Positions 43,456 through 55,805 of a stretch of 64,000 nucleotides of DNA are shown piece by piece (the stretch's first letter is position 1; each line of letters opens with the position of its first letter). The notes below the pieces were generated by a model. The model saw only the letters and a program-made list of their open reading frames with translations. It was not told the origin of the DNA and did no database searches. A program made the position numbers and the translations under genes. This stretch comes from Colocasia esculenta (lineage: Eukaryota; Streptophyta; Magnoliopsida; Alismatales; Araceae). Where the stretch lies: NCBI GenBank assembly GCA_014218235.1, contig CM024755.1:79468631-79532630 (forward strand), in the 5' to 3' direction.

Positions 43456-45145
43456 TCTCTCTCATTTGGGTTGAGTGTTTAGGCATATTCTGAGGGGAGT
43501 CATTGTTTCATCATTCTTCTTTGCTTCCTTGATTCATATTGTTCACATGTCTCACAATTCAACTTCTATTTCTTTTTGACAATAAATTCTTCAACTCACA
43601 TTGTGTTGAACTTCTTGGTATATCAAATGGTGACTTGAAGAAGGACAAGTTCTGCTTGTCTGGACACTTTCACTATGCGAGAGTATATGTCTCCACCAAG
43701 TACTAAGAAATGAATATGCAATTGTTGAGGGAGAGCTTTTGTTGTTCAAAAAGAATCATTTCTGTTTTCAAAATACTTGCACATCTTTATTTTGATGAAA
43801 AGTTGTTGGAATCATCATCTCAGGGGAGCTAGAGAATTCACAAGTCATTCTTTTTGCAAAAATCAAAACTCTTCTTGAATTACAACAACTTCCTTGCATG
43901 ATGTACTCATTGAGTTGTCTAGAATCTCAAAATGATTTTTTGAGTGATCTACTACATCTTTTACAGTCAACTCTCAACTATACTCTTCAAGACTACAGAA
44001 ATTCAGATCTCTTTCAAAGACTGAGGATAATGTGTGCCTTGAATTTAAACATTTTTTTTTTTGCAACTGATGTGGGATATAAATGCTTTCATTTTATAAA
44101 ATTCTCCTTACAATTACCATTCAACAGAGCAATGACACAAATGCTGAGAAACTACAAACCTTCACAATGAATGAAGTGCCATGTATGTCATGAGGTATTA
44201 TTACTATCTCTGTTCCAAGGGGTTCAAAAATCAAACAATAAAAACAAAAATGCTCTATACATTTTGATGATGACTGAGTAACTGGAAATATTGGCGTCTG
44301 ATAAACGTATATTTTCACGTTAAAAGGTTGTCATTTACCCTTGAAACTGGATAATGGGTAAATCTCTAGTATCCAGGGACTATGGTGTGTAAAAAGTATT
44401 AGTTCTTGAGTGAACAAGATTTACTATATTTGATAGTTTGATTTTAAAAAAAAATGTGTTTGTCCAAGGAGAATTGCTTAAAATAAACATCCCTGTCTTT
44501 CATCAGTTTGTTCTAAAGGTGTTTACCTTCATCACACTTGATTTCAATCTAAAAGACATTTTTATTTCTTTGGATTTGGAGAATATGGTAGTTTGTTATT
44601 GATTGTTGGATGTCTTATATCCCTCAAGCTATCATTTTAATGGCTCAAGTCATTTAATGCATATATCATGTAGGTGTTGTGTAAAATTGAAGTTTGTTAA
44701 ATTTTTGCACCAATATGACAAATGAATTCTTTGGCCTCTTAAAAATCCTTGAAATTTTAATTCCATCCATATTTCATCATCTTAACCCTTTCCCAAAATT
44801 CACAAATTTTTCCCATGCTCGAATTTACAAAATTCTTCAGGCCAGGTCGACACCACCTCCATCTAGTGTCGACACAGTCTAAGCCTGTGTCGACACACTC
44901 CCTGTCTAGTGTCGACACACAGGCCTTTCTGGGCGATTCCAGCCGTTGGCGCCGGTTTGGGGTTTCTTGTTCTTGCGGTTTATCATACCCTAAAACCCTT
45001 TTATACCCAGGTCGACCCCATGGCACCATCTATCTTTGAAAACGGCAAGAACCTTCATCTCCTTCCCTCCTCACACCCATCTCTGTCTCCATTCTCTTTC
45101 CCCCCATCCATTCCATCCCCTGTTCTTCCTCATTCTTCTGCAACC
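43456..45145. other. C1 spacer between pol and ORF3
   Basis: It is A/T-rich with no supported gene. At 44844-44915 there are four GTCGAC sites, three of them perfect GTGTCGACAC, and a fifth near 45010, close to the start of ORF3. A promoter or splice acceptor for ORF3 may lie here, since SIRE env-like ORFs need separate expression. Confidence 0.6.
44844..44915. repeat. GTGTCGACAC cluster upstream of C1 ORF3
   Basis: AGGTCGACAC at about 44846, then GTGTCGACAC near 44869, 44887 and 44909. The motif and spacing are as in the LTR cluster. Confidence 0.85.
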
Positions 45146-46911
45146 ATGGCTCCCAAGCAGGTGCCCCGCCGTGGTGCATCCTCTTCCAGTAGAGGCCCTT
45201 CCCACAGAAGATCTGCTCACCCTAGAAGGAAAATTATAGCATCTTCTCCTGAGCCGTCTGAGGAATCCTCCTCCACTTCATCTGGGTCATCCAAGCCTTC
45301 AGAGGCCACTCCATCCAAGCTTGCTAGCAAAGAGAAGTCTATCCTCAAACCTAGGCTATTGACCTAGAGGATATTAACCTAGCAGCTGCATTCCCTGAAG
45401 TCCTTCATTCTTCCGCTTTCAGACTTGGTTGCCCTTCATTTCTGAGTTCAGAACATTTTCCCCCGTTTAGTTCAAGAATTCTATCTGAACATAGAATGCA
45501 CTGATGAAGGTACAAGTCAGAGGTCAAAGGTGTTTTGATTGACTTGCCTACTGAATTGGCTGCCACCCTGTTCAGAGTCCCAGATGAAGGTGAAAGTTAT
45601 CATGATTTTGAGTTGGATCTGCATGAGGCCTATTCTATGCTTACTGGACTCCCAGCTGTTGAGTCAGAGCCTAAGCAGACCTATGTCACCAAGTTCAACA
45701 TCAATACCTTCCCCCCTGCATTGAAATTGGTGCATCACATTCTCACCACAATAATCACACCACAAGGTGGTGGTCGGGATAGACTCACTGACATATAGAG
45801 ATTTATTATTTACTGCATGAAGAAAGAAATCAAGATTAATTTGCATGTCTTCATGTACCAATTATGTCAAAAACCACAAGGACGGATCTCCACAGATCTC
45901 TACCTTATGTTGCTCATCTCACACCAGTATTTGCACATTTTGGAGTGTCATTTGAGAATGAGCAAGCCCAATCCATCCCAAGGCAATATCTACAATTTGA
46001 AGCACATTCAAAAGTTTATGGGATTTAGACTGGAAGGTGATCAAGTAAGAAGGGACCAGCTGTAGTTGAGGCCCTAGTGGCTCCAGAGGTGTACCACCTC
46101 CTGAGGTACCTCAATCTCCTGCACATGAGGACCAACCTCCTGTTGTCATGAAGCACCCATACCTCAGGCACCAGAGTTATATTCCTTCTCAATGAAAGTT
46201 TGATACCATCAATTCTTCCATCCACCAAATGTCAGAAAGCTTTGAGTTGAGAATTCAAAGGTTAGAGAATTCAGTCAATGGGCAGTTATCAAGCAGAAGG
46301 AAGCCTCTGATCATGCCAGCCAACGGTTCAACAAGCTAATTGGCACTTGGGCTGATGCATCTCTTGAATTGAAAGAACATCAAGAAACACTGGAAAAGGT
46401 CCTTCAAGAGATTTAGCAAATTCTCAAACCAACCTATTCAACAGTCAGGAAGCAGTGTTCTCAGATTTCAAAGACTAGAATGTCATTTGCACATATGGTT
46501 GATGACTTAGAAGGCATGAAGAATCTCTCAGCAACTATAGACAGTGAGATGTCTACCCTCAAGAAGGAGCTCAGAAACATCAACAAGCATGAAATTGCCA
46601 GCTCTTCTTCTTCTGGTGCACAACCAATTTCAGCTGACCTGTCAGTATTTCAGTCTAATATGTATGAGACAGTCCAAAGATTGGAAGAAATTGTGCATAC
46701 AAGACTCTCCACAATGCAATCTCAGCTCAAGTCCAACCTTCATGCTATGGAATCAAGATTGAAGTCGATTGAATCAATCATCCTTCCCATTCCTCTCCTC
46801 CTCGTGCTTATGTACTTTCTTTTAATGATGTCAAGGGGGAGAAGAAAGAAAGAAAAGAAAGAAAAACTTTGGAATGTATTTGAATGCTGTAATGAACATC
46901 TTTGTAAATGA
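45146..46911 (+). pseudogene. C1 ORF3 (SIRE env-like ORF), degraded
   Basis: The likely start is the ATG at 45146 in the context CAACCATGGCT ('MAPKQVPRRGASSSSRG'). The N-terminus is Arg/Ser-rich and then acidic. After stops at 45365 and nearby, a globular part (about 45480-46065) has 'LIDLPTELAATLFRVPDEGE' and 'KFNINTFPPALKLVHHILTT', resembling the conserved region found in SIRE-type third ORFs and in proteins often labelled putative plant transposon protein. The C-terminal third (46480-46911) is coiled coil, then a hydrophobic segment ('ILPIPLLLVLMYFLLMM') and a Lys/Arg tail. The envelope role is a hypothesis of the literature; the frame is broken here. Confidence 0.6.
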
Positions 46912-47253
46912 AAAGTGATACTTGTTTTGTTGAATGAAGAAACACACTTGTCTTGAATGTGATTGAAAATCTTTGGAATGAATGTTAATGAATGTCAATG
47001 AATGGATGATTGTCAAGCTACTTGGCTATTAATGAAAAGACTTCATCATTAGTAACATTGTGCCTCTTGAATGTGCAAAATGTCAATGTTGCTAAAGTGT
47101 GTTCAATGGCCTTTGATAATTGTGAATAAAAGTGATTGGAACATGGTTCATTGTCATTCAGGTGTTTGAAGTTGAATGTTGAGTAAACAAATGGCTTAAA
47201 ATCTCATTTCATTGAAATTTCAAATTTTCATATGGACTTATGTTGCCATCATC

Positions 47254-47266
47254 AAAAAGGGGGAGA
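47254..47266 (+). other. C1 polypurine tract
   Basis: AAAAAGGGGGAGA lies directly before the 3' LTR (TTGTTGGG). It is the plus-strand primer for reverse transcription. Confidence 0.9.
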
Positions 47267-47267
47267 T

Positions 47268-48821
47268 TGTTGGGTTGAGTGTGAACTTTATACATTCCCC
47301 TCATAATTTTGATGATGACAAGTTGTGATTTTAATGCACAAATAAGTGGAACATGTTAAATACACACACATGCAATAACAATATTCAAAAAGCATGTTTC
47401 CAAACACATTTATCATTTATATTCATGATAATACATTGGACTAATGATTTATGTGTTTATTCTCAGGGACATACAATTCTTGCAAGGGTAGTGTCGACAC
47501 ACCTCTACTGTGTCGACACAATGCTTCAAACCTAAGGCAAAAATGATGAAGAAATGGTCAAGTGGTGTCGACACATGATCAAGTTGTGTCGACACTAGAT
47601 CCAGTTCCAGAAGGCCTGTTGCCAGTTCTGGACAGTGTGTCGACACAGCCTGAAGTAGTGTCGACACTAGAGACCCTTCCCAGAGAACCTTTTGTGCCAG
47701 TTTGGGACAGTGTGTCAACACATCCATGGGCAAGTCGACACACTCCGGAAACTTTTTCACCTTAAGTCACATCTGGACACGTGGCACTCTAGGGATCATG
47801 TGGATTGGCCTTGGATCATGTGCCCACGACCCCCAAGGGTACTTTTGGACACATTGGGCTATAAATACCCTCCAATTGGCCATCCAACCTAAGAGAACCT
47901 CCAAGAGCCTTCCAGAAGTCGGTTTTGGCGGCAAGAAGTGTTCTCCTCCCCGATCTTGCTCCCCTTGTGCTTCTTCAACCCAATTCCCACTTCTCCAAGC
48001 ACAAGAAGTGAAGACTGATCCAAAATGAAGCAATGAGATCACTTCAAGTAGAAGCAGCCAATTTTGAAGATTTCAAGGAAAATCCCAAAGCACAAGTTGC
48101 AGAGCATCAGCCAGGGACTTCAAGGGATCAAGCTTCTTCACAATTCAGCCTCTACAAGGGGAGTATAGTTGAAGAACAAGGATCTTACACTCAATTCCTC
48201 AATTCCCCTTATTTCTTCTAAGTCATCTTAAGATTGTGCATGAACTGTTGCATCAATCTTATGAATGAACTTTTATAGATCAGATCATTGCTAGAGGATC
48301 TGGATCTTTGTGATTTTGTTCTAGCAAGTTGTTGTGAGCATGTGTGCTCAGTGTTGAGTCGTTGTACTCAGTGTGGTTGAGCAGTTGTGCTCAGGTGTCT
48401 AGAGTAGTCTTGCTCTAGAGGTTGTGTGAGTTGTAGAACTCAATGTGTTGGAGTTGTCAGGCTCCAATGTGTGGTGTATCCAAGTTGTGTAGTGGATCCT
48501 CACAGTGTGAGGGGTGGATGTAGGAATCACGTGGTGTGATTTCCGAACCACTTAAAAATCTCTGTGCAGTGGTTTGTTTGTGATTCAAATTCACTTTGCG
48601 CTAGATGTATGCATAGGGTTTTTCGAATTCACTTCTAATCAACTTGATCTCACACTCTAATCATATAATTCACACAATCACTCATCAGTTCTGTAAAGTG
48701 CTCTTTCAAATTGCCTCTGATTCAAAGCATTGATTTAAATTGGCTAAGCTTCCGCAGTTTTTGGCCTAGATCTATTCAACCCCCCCTTCTAGATCTGGTC
48801 CAACCTATTTTCGATCCTACA
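47268..48821 (+). mobile_element. C1 3' LTR
   Basis: It is 1554 bp and nearly identical to 36364-37940, with a few small indels and substitutions. The GTGTCGACAC cluster is at 47491-47743, where one site has become GTGTCAACAC, a CpG loss. The TATA box is at 47860. The target duplication GTGAG follows at 48822-48826. Confidence 0.93.
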
Positions 48822-50004
48822 GTGAGATAAGCAATGAATTCAAATAACTATAACAAGAAAGTTCATACATTAATAAAGGAATTATATACAACATGTCCCA
48901 AATAAAAGTACAGGTACAGAAAGAAGGGTGCAGTCCTTAAGGGGCATATCCCGAGGACTTGCAAAAAGGCCACTCTCAACTCACGGTACAAGAGCACTCA
49001 CGTTCATAACTCACACTACTGGCAATGCACGGTGCAACAAACCGCCACCACGACTGTCCGGCAACGAACTCCTGCGACAGCGAGTCCCTACCTGGAAAGA
49101 GTAGGGGTGAGCCTCACGAACAAGGCTCAGTAAGGATTACAAGTCTGTTACCAGCCAGAGCAGCAGGAACTCCAACAAAGCGGAAGCAAAACTACTCTAC
49201 AAAGCAGTAAAGTGGGAAACACCTACTACATAATACTACAAAGCAGTGGAAATAGAGTAAACGCCTCAACCACAACCCGGGTCAGGCCAAAGATGACTCC
49301 CGTAGAACCAGCAGAGTCAAACGCAATGCGGAAGCAACCCTCGGCACATACCCGTCGAGACAAAGAAGCTCACGGAACACCGGAGCCACCACGTGAGACC
49401 AGAGTCTTACGACACAAGCACCAACATCCCGGACCTCCACGAGGTCGGGAAGGAACAACCAGGTGTCACCATGAGAGACACCAAGCAACCACGTGAGAAC
49501 GACGTCTCACCACAGGCACGGCCACCTCAGTCCTCCACAAGGTGAGGGCCACAAGCAGAACCACCCTACACCTCGGACACGCCACAAGGTTAGGGAACTA
49601 CACACTCCAGTACCACCATGGACGGCACCAAGGAACGGGTTACAGAAACAACAGTTGGGTGCCTGCACCAGGCACCTAGAGAGAACCCGCAGAATGGAAA
49701 CCACTAAACACGGCTCACGAGGCCAAACTAACCAAGCCCACAGAAATAGACACGGCTCGGCTACAAACCGTGCAGGCTAGGGCGACGAGAAACCCAATCT
49801 CGGAAACAGCGTGAGAAACACTGTCACAGCAAGAGCAACCAAACCACCGCCACAGGCAGCTAAGAGAGGGACACACAGTCCACCCCTCTTGCTTACCATC
49901 CGCTGACTCTTGCCTATGACCTCCCTAGGTAGAGTGAGGCTAGCGAGTCACAGCAAAGAACAACCACAACCACCGCAGTAAGGCCGAGCTGTGGCCCCAC
50001 GCCT
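48822..50004 (-). mobile_element. N1 5' LTR, middle fragment (between C1 and S1)
   Basis: The first 60 bp match the left LTR up to 'ttaataaagga'. The rest has no counterpart in the left LTR, which has lost it. It includes sequence like the transcribed part of a chromovirus LTR on the minus strand (around 49080-49140). The frames here are not supported as genes. Confidence 0.7.
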
Positions 50005-50210
50005 TGTAGCAACCTGAATTTTTGAGAAAAATAAAAAATTTAAATAAATTAAAAACTCAGCTAAAGGGATACTAAATGAAAGAGCATTAAATAAAACCTA
50101 TTAAATGGAAAAGAGTAATGGGCTTTGCTTGATGGATCCACTAGAACTTATTGGGTCAAAATATGAATTTACAAATAGTAAATAAAAAGAAAATATCCTA
50201 AATTCGTAGT

Positions 50211-51052
50211 CTTAATATCTCCTAAATAGAAAAGGACTCTTTAAGCATTAAAAGAGGCAATAAGAGTTGGAATTGGATTCCTAAGCCTACCCCTTATGAT
50301 TTAGCATGAATTTAGATCCCATCCTAACCTAAATAGAGGTTGGAAAGCAAGAAAAGAATGTTGGAGTTAGGAAATCTCGTAATTAAAGAGCAATTAGAAT
50401 AGAAGTAGGAATAGGAACCCATACATGCATAAATACATCTCTTAAACCCTCTTGGCCGACCCTAGCTCCTTGCCAAAGGTTGTTGGACGTAGAGAAGAGG
50501 CCAAGGAGGAGAGGATCTCGTGGGGACAGGGAGTTCTTGGAGCTTCTTCCTCGTTCTTGGAGATTTTAACCCTAGAAGATAAATCGAGTCAAAGGTAGGC
50601 ATTCTCACAAGCAAAACTAAATCAAATCCATCTTAATATCTCCTAAATAGAAAAGGACTCTTTAAGCATTAAAAGAGGCAATAAGAGTTGGAATTGGATT
50701 CCTAAGCCTACCCCTGATGATTTAGCATGAATTTAGATCCCATCCTAACCTAAATAGAGGTTGGAAAGCAAGAAAAGAATAGAATGTGGGAGTTAGGAAA
50801 TCTCGTAATTAAAGAGCAATTAGAATAGAAGTAGGAATAGGAACCATACATGCATAAATACATTCTTAAACCCTCTTGGCCGACCCTAGCTCCTGCCAAA
50901 GGTGTGGGACGTAGAGAAGAGGCCAAGGAGGAGAGGATCTCGTGGGGACGGGAGTTCTTGGAGCTTCTTCATCGTTCTTGGAGATTTTAACCCTAGAAGA
51001 TAAATCGAGTCAAAGGTAGGCATTCTCACAAGAAAAACTAAATCCAATCCAT
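50211..51052. repeat. 421-bp tandem duplication inside S1
   Basis: The block starting 'cttaatatctcctaaatag' at 50211 is repeated from 50632 with few changes and ends near 51052 ('aatccatct'). It happened in or before this copy; the 5' LTR partner is gone, so it cannot be timed. Confidence 0.88.
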
Positions 51053-51551
51053 CTATAGGTAGTTCCAATCACCAGGAACAAAAGCCCTCTTGTTCATAAT
51101 TTTCATCGAGCCAATCTTTGTTCTTGATTTTAGAAGTTCTGCAAACATGATAACTCCGAGTCATCATGTTTTGAATCATATCTCCATGTAACACTTGATC
51201 CATGCTACGAAATTTTTACTGTAGACACTTCATGTGTTAGGGATCTTTGCCCCTGAAAGACCTAATTTTGTTGGAGCATGTTGCTCGAATTAAATCAATC
51301 TTCTCTCTGTATCATGTTCTGGTGTTACTCGTTATTGTTCATGCTCAAACCATGTTCAAACCAGCTCTCTCTCTAATTCCTATTTACTGGAAGTAATCTA
51401 GAAGCCTAGTTTCATTTGCCACTAATTTCGTGATTTTTCTTCGTGTATACAATTAGTTATGATTTCTTGAACGACCTGTATCAAAATATGATATTTCTGG
51501 ACCGCAATCCAAGATAGAGCAAAACTCTGTCAGACTCAGGCCATGGTACTA

Positions 51552-51900
51552 AGAACGCGACGGCCCGATAGGTCGCGTTCTCAAGCCATCGCGATGCTTT
51601 CCTTGTCGCTTTTGAACGCGACAGTACCCTACGTCGCATTCTGGCCTTCTGTCCTGGAAGCCCTGTCGCGACCCTTTTCAGACCCTGTCGCGATCTGCCC
51701 CGACCCTGTCGCGACCCTTACTGGCCTACGTCGCGTTCTCAAGCCCGTCGCGACGCTTTCCTTGTCCCTTTTGAAGGCGACAGTAACCTACGTCGCGTTC
51801 TGGCCTTCTGTCCTGGCAGCCCTGTCGCAACCCTTTTCAGGCCCTGTCGCGATCTGCACCGACCCTGTCGCGACCCTTACTGGCCTACGTTGCGTTCACA
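51552..51900. repeat. GTCGCGAC cluster in S1, itself tandemly duplicated
   Basis: Perfect GTCGCGAC occurs at 51665, 51708, 51747 and 51868, with many ACGCGAC, GTCGCGTT and GTCGCGAT relatives. The block around 'tcgcgttctcaag' repeats with a period of about 158 bp (51573, 51731, start of a third at 51890). Confidence 0.88.
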
Positions 51901-53474
51901 AGATTTTGATGAAAACCCATAAAACATTTATTGCTCTCACTTTCTACAAAATCATGCAGTAAAACACACTTGTTTTAAAATGGAGCTATTGAATGCTTTA
52001 AAATACATATTCACGACTTCTTTTCTATCTATGATTTCTTTACACATTGCACACATATGACCATCCATATATGGCTGAAATCTGGCATAAAATATCTCAT
52101 AATGTATTGGTAATTATTGCAATAAAGTATATTAATTGCCCTATTTTAAAAGACTTGTATTATTTCTTGCGGTGTTTATATACCGATTCGACGCTTCACT
52201 GTTCTAGAATTCCCTAGAACGTCGAGCACCATTTTTTATATACACACCTTACTTGGCTTGTGGTGAACTCTCCGTCGGATATCCGTTCGCCGGACTAGTG
52301 AACCCTTGCACAAGGCCTTCGTAAGTCTCCTCTGATCATGGATTCCCACATGGTCGACGAGCTGGTTGTACCCTAACACCCATTACACTTTAGGGATCAA
52401 TGATCCAAACGGCTATTAGCAGTTCGCTCTTACCTTGAATCACGTCGGACCTCTGGACTTGTGCATAACATGGCCAGCGGAAAGATCGTGAATTCCACCT
52501 GACTGCCAATACGACGTGCGTGTGTTGTGCAACTGTTATATCGCTGTTTACCGTTGTTTTACGTGATGTACCTTAGCTCTCATCTATACTCTACGCGCTC
52601 GTCTATTCACGTTCTCTCTACTATCTCGTTTATCATCTAGTGCTCTAACTTCTCTTGGTACTCTATATGGCCATTGATGATGTCTAAAGATACAATATAC
52701 CAATGCCTGGCAATATATAAGGGCCGATTTGGTCCTGGATGTGCGCCCGAAAGTACTAGTGCCCAGGGAGTTAAATGATCAGAGTGTTTGGCATTCTCAA
52801 GTGCTATCTATCTGACTATCTATATGACAATCAAAACACAAAACGTTGCTATACTCTCTCGATGTCTAGAATGACAAACAAGTACTATACTCATCGTGCT
52901 ATTATTATACTGTGCTAGTTGTGCTATGGCCATCATGCTATTCATGCTATACTGATACTTGTGCTATTTTTGGAAACTATACTCGATCTCGTGCTATTGT
53001 GCTCTCCTGTTACCTGTTGTGCTATCTCTTGCTATATTTTGACTCTCTTGTACTGCTATATTTAGATACTCTGCCATTAAATGCTTAATTATTTAAAGTC
53101 TGCTTGAGCCTGAGATTTAAGTCCTATGGGCGTTATCGCTCACCTACGTTATTTGATGTTTGTGTTCAGGTGAGACCGAGGATGACACATACACTCACGA
53201 GGAAGGGAATGACCAAGAGTGAAGCCAGGAGTACCCTCGAGTCATTATGTATCATAGAGTTGTAGTTAGTTATTTCCTTCTATTGCAATGTAATTGGGCC
53301 CTATAGAAGGCTCTGATATTAGTGTTGTAACTAGACATTTGAAAAGTTATTAATGAGAATGATTCGCTTAGTATTATTCACTGTGCAATGGTTTGATGTC
53401 TAGTACTCGCTCTATACCCTTTTCTTGCAACTACCTTCGCGCTCCGATATTCCGCGTCGGGGTGTGACACGCCT

Positions 53475-55138
53475 GACCTCCCTACGTGGCTTCCGAACCA
53501 ACGTAGAGAAAGGCAGTGAGAAGGACTAGCTGGTCCGCACCGGACCAGTGCCGAAACCACCTCGGAGACCCAGACCAGCTAAGAGAGCTCTACAAACGGC
53601 TCACGCTACTGCCCCCACCATTTTCCCTTCTGCTCCAAGTCCGTGACTTGGGCACGCCCGTCGCCTGGAGCAACACCCTCTGACACAGGCGTGCGGGGCT
53701 ACGGGTCCCAAGAAACGGTAACAACCTGTCTCGCAGACAAGCCCTCAAGTGCCTAGCACCGGGCGAACAAGAACACTGGCGGGGCAACCACCATAGACTC
53801 GGCACTGCTGGCTCGTAACCAAGACAAGCCCAGCAGGCACAGGCACGCACGACACCCCTTCCGGAAACACCCAGAAGGGTCGTCGGCCAACACCGGCACC
53901 CACGGCACGGCCCGAGAAATCGGAACACCACCACACAGCACAAAAACCAACGCTCTTCTAATAATCGATTGGTAGCCAGACCTTCGATTATTAGACAAAC
54001 GCGAGCCTCCGAGCGATGCCGCTAGGACACGACCACGAAGGTGTCACCTTTGGTCACTGAACGTAGCGAGCCAACCTACCGCGTTCCCTGCCAGAAGGTC
54101 CTAAGGGCACACCCTGCCCTGGGGCACACACCGACACGCCAATCGTGGCCACGGAAAACACCCGAGGCAAACCAGATCTTGTCGCGCCCTCCTAGCCCGT
54201 CGCGATCCCATCGCGACGGGTAGGGAAACTGCGACAAGAAGGTCACGTCGGACAACCGCGTTGTGACAACCAGGTTGTCGCGACAAGGCAAAGCGCCGCG
54301 ATAGGGCTGCGCGTCGCGACAACAACTTGTCGCGACGGGAAACCAGGTCGCGACACGACCTTATCGCAACGGCCACCTGCATCGCGATATGGTCGCGCTC
54401 GACCGGGGCGACGCCTTCTCTGATGTCAGCGACGTGCTCGGCGGTCACGACATCACCTAGAAGGCAGACCGTAGAGATGCTGCATCCCGGGGTCCCACAC
54501 ATAACTACAATCACACAAACACGGGGAGGGGATCATGGAGAAAGCTGCAAAGCATGCAAACAAAGCACATGGACTTCCAATCTCCACCAACAAGAAAGGG
54601 CACAAGCATCCCTACTGATTAGATGAAACCGAACCCCCAAGGGGCCTTCACGGCGAGCTCGCCACCTCTTCCTCGCTCCCACGGCACTACTCCCGCTCCG
54701 CACGAGCCACCAGCGCCACCAAGCTCCAACCGCCGGAGAGGGGAAAGCTTTCCCCCTCGGAGAGGAGGAGGGAAAGGAGAGAGAAAATAAAAGGGGAAAG
54801 GGAGAGCCGGCCAAGGCATATAGCCTTTGTCCCCTAGAACGCGACGGGGCGGGGCGTCGCGATATGAACCTTATCGTGACGGCCGCCCAAACCGCGACCA
54901 GAATGCGCCCATCCGGGGCACCGCGACAACCTGACAGGCTAGTCTGCCATGCCTTCCACTCTGACAGGCATCAGATGACCAAAAAGCAAAAAACAGTCGC
55001 CACCCGTTGACCGGGCGTGACAAGAACGCGACGTCAAAATCGGTCGCAACAAGGATGACTATCGCGACGGGCACCTCCGTCGCAACATGGCCAGTCATCC
55101 CACACACAAACGGAAAGCCAAAAATCTGAGATGTTACA
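53475..55138 (-). mobile_element. N1 5' LTR, outer fragment right of S1
   Basis: From 53520 it matches the left LTR ('ggactagctggtcc' onward) to the TTACA end. The 13-bp inverted repeat is at 53957-53995. GTCGCGAC clusters are at about 54180-54460 and 54838-55090, better preserved than in the left LTR. On the minus strand a TATA-like GGCTATATGCC lies near 54820, just downstream of the second cluster. The target duplication CGATC follows. Confidence 0.83.
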
Positions 55139-55805
55139 CGATCGTACAGCCACCGGTGGAAATCCATGGTGAAGACGCAAGATGGAATTGGGGTCGGAGG
55201 TCCCGTCATACTTGCGGTATTTTGGGGCCTTGAAACCCGGAGGAAAGTAAGCGTTGGGAAGCTTGCAGTAGTTTTGGAGAGAGTGAGGCTTGGACTGGGA
55301 CAAGGACTCAGCTAAGCCTCCAACAAGACCCTCCATCTCCGACCGAGAAATGGATTCGGATTGAGCGGGGTGTGGGTTGTACATAAGGTGGATAAACAGA
55401 GGGAGGAGTTGGAATGGGAGTAGGTAAAGTGGTGGGAGGAGGAATAAGAGTGGACTTGGGAACCCGAGAAGGAGTGACGGGCCTAGGAATGGGCATAGAC
55501 AAGGAGGCATTGAAAGGGGATGGTAAGGAAGCAGAAGGAGAGGCCATTGCCTGGACGGTACACTTGGAAAGCATTGAAATGATGTCCTCGGGCGAATAGA
55601 GAGACATGAGTTTGGAGAATTCGGGGTCTTCTTGGATTTCTTGGGCATAGGTGGGGTTGACCCTCAAACTCACACTCTCATTGTCGGCCTGAGAGGAGGA
55701 TTGAACCGACTCCTCGGGCTGAACATTAGAATTAAACATTCCGACAAATTCATTATGGATATTATCATGGATATCATCATATTCAAAAGCTGAATTGTTA
55801 GACAT
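55139..55805 (-). pseudogene. T2 gag, N-terminal part
   Basis: The start is the minus-strand ATG at 55805 ('MSNNSAFEYDDIHDNIHNEF'). The N-terminus is acidic, then Pro/Ser-rich. After a frameshift near 55400 the gag core begins with 'LPNAYFPPGFKAPKYRKYDG' followed by 'TSDPNSILRLHHGF', a typical Tat-gag opening. N1 cut it at 55139; it continues at 31138. Confidence 0.8.

Larger units (their letters stand above)
36364..48821 (+). mobile_element. C1: SIRE/Maximus-like Ty1/copia retrotransposon
   Basis: It is 12.5 kb with LTRs of 1577 and 1554 bp, target duplication GTGAG, tRNA-Met primer site at 37943 and polypurine tract at 47254. Gene order is gag, protease, integrase, reverse transcriptase, RNase H, the Ty1/copia order. 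Gag with a long coiled-coil extension, and an additional ORF after pol that has an SR-rich start and a coiled-coil end, are marks of the SIRE lineage (env-like ORF). The frames are broken by stops and frameshifts. The LTRs are very similar, so it is one of the younger insertions. Confidence 0.92.
50005..53469 (+). mobile_element. S1: solo LTR of a chromovirus-like element
   Basis: A 3465-bp unit begins TGTAGCAACCTGAA and ends GGGTGTGACA, flanked by CGCCT on both sides (50000-50004 and 53470-53474). It has no internal domain, primer site, second LTR or coding motif, so it is a solo LTR left by LTR-LTR recombination. Its ends resemble G1's (TGTAAC...TGACA), which suggests a related gypsy family in + orientation. 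It contains a 421-bp tandem duplication and a 158-bp tandem duplication of a GTCGCGAC cluster. Confidence 0.85.
31139..55138 (-). mobile_element. N1: non-coding LTR retrotransposon (gypsy-like), minus strand
   Basis: N1 has related LTRs at both ends: TGTAACGACC at the left of each on the + strand (TTTAACGACC in the right copy) and GATGTTACA at the right. On the minus strand the right LTR is followed by TGGTATTAGAGC, a tRNA-Met primer site with one change. The left end has 'ttcgaggacaaaatt' about 40 bp before the LTR, a sequence typical of the pol end of plant chromoviruses. The 3.4-kb interior has no gag or pol motif, so N1 is non-autonomous. C1 and S1 are inserted in its right LTR. The target duplication is CGATC. 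Confidence 0.82.

Noticed and set aside
49025..49780. Pro/Arg/Thr-rich + strand frames after C1
   Set aside because: They lie inside the N1 LTR middle fragment, lack motifs, and overlap frames on the other strand.
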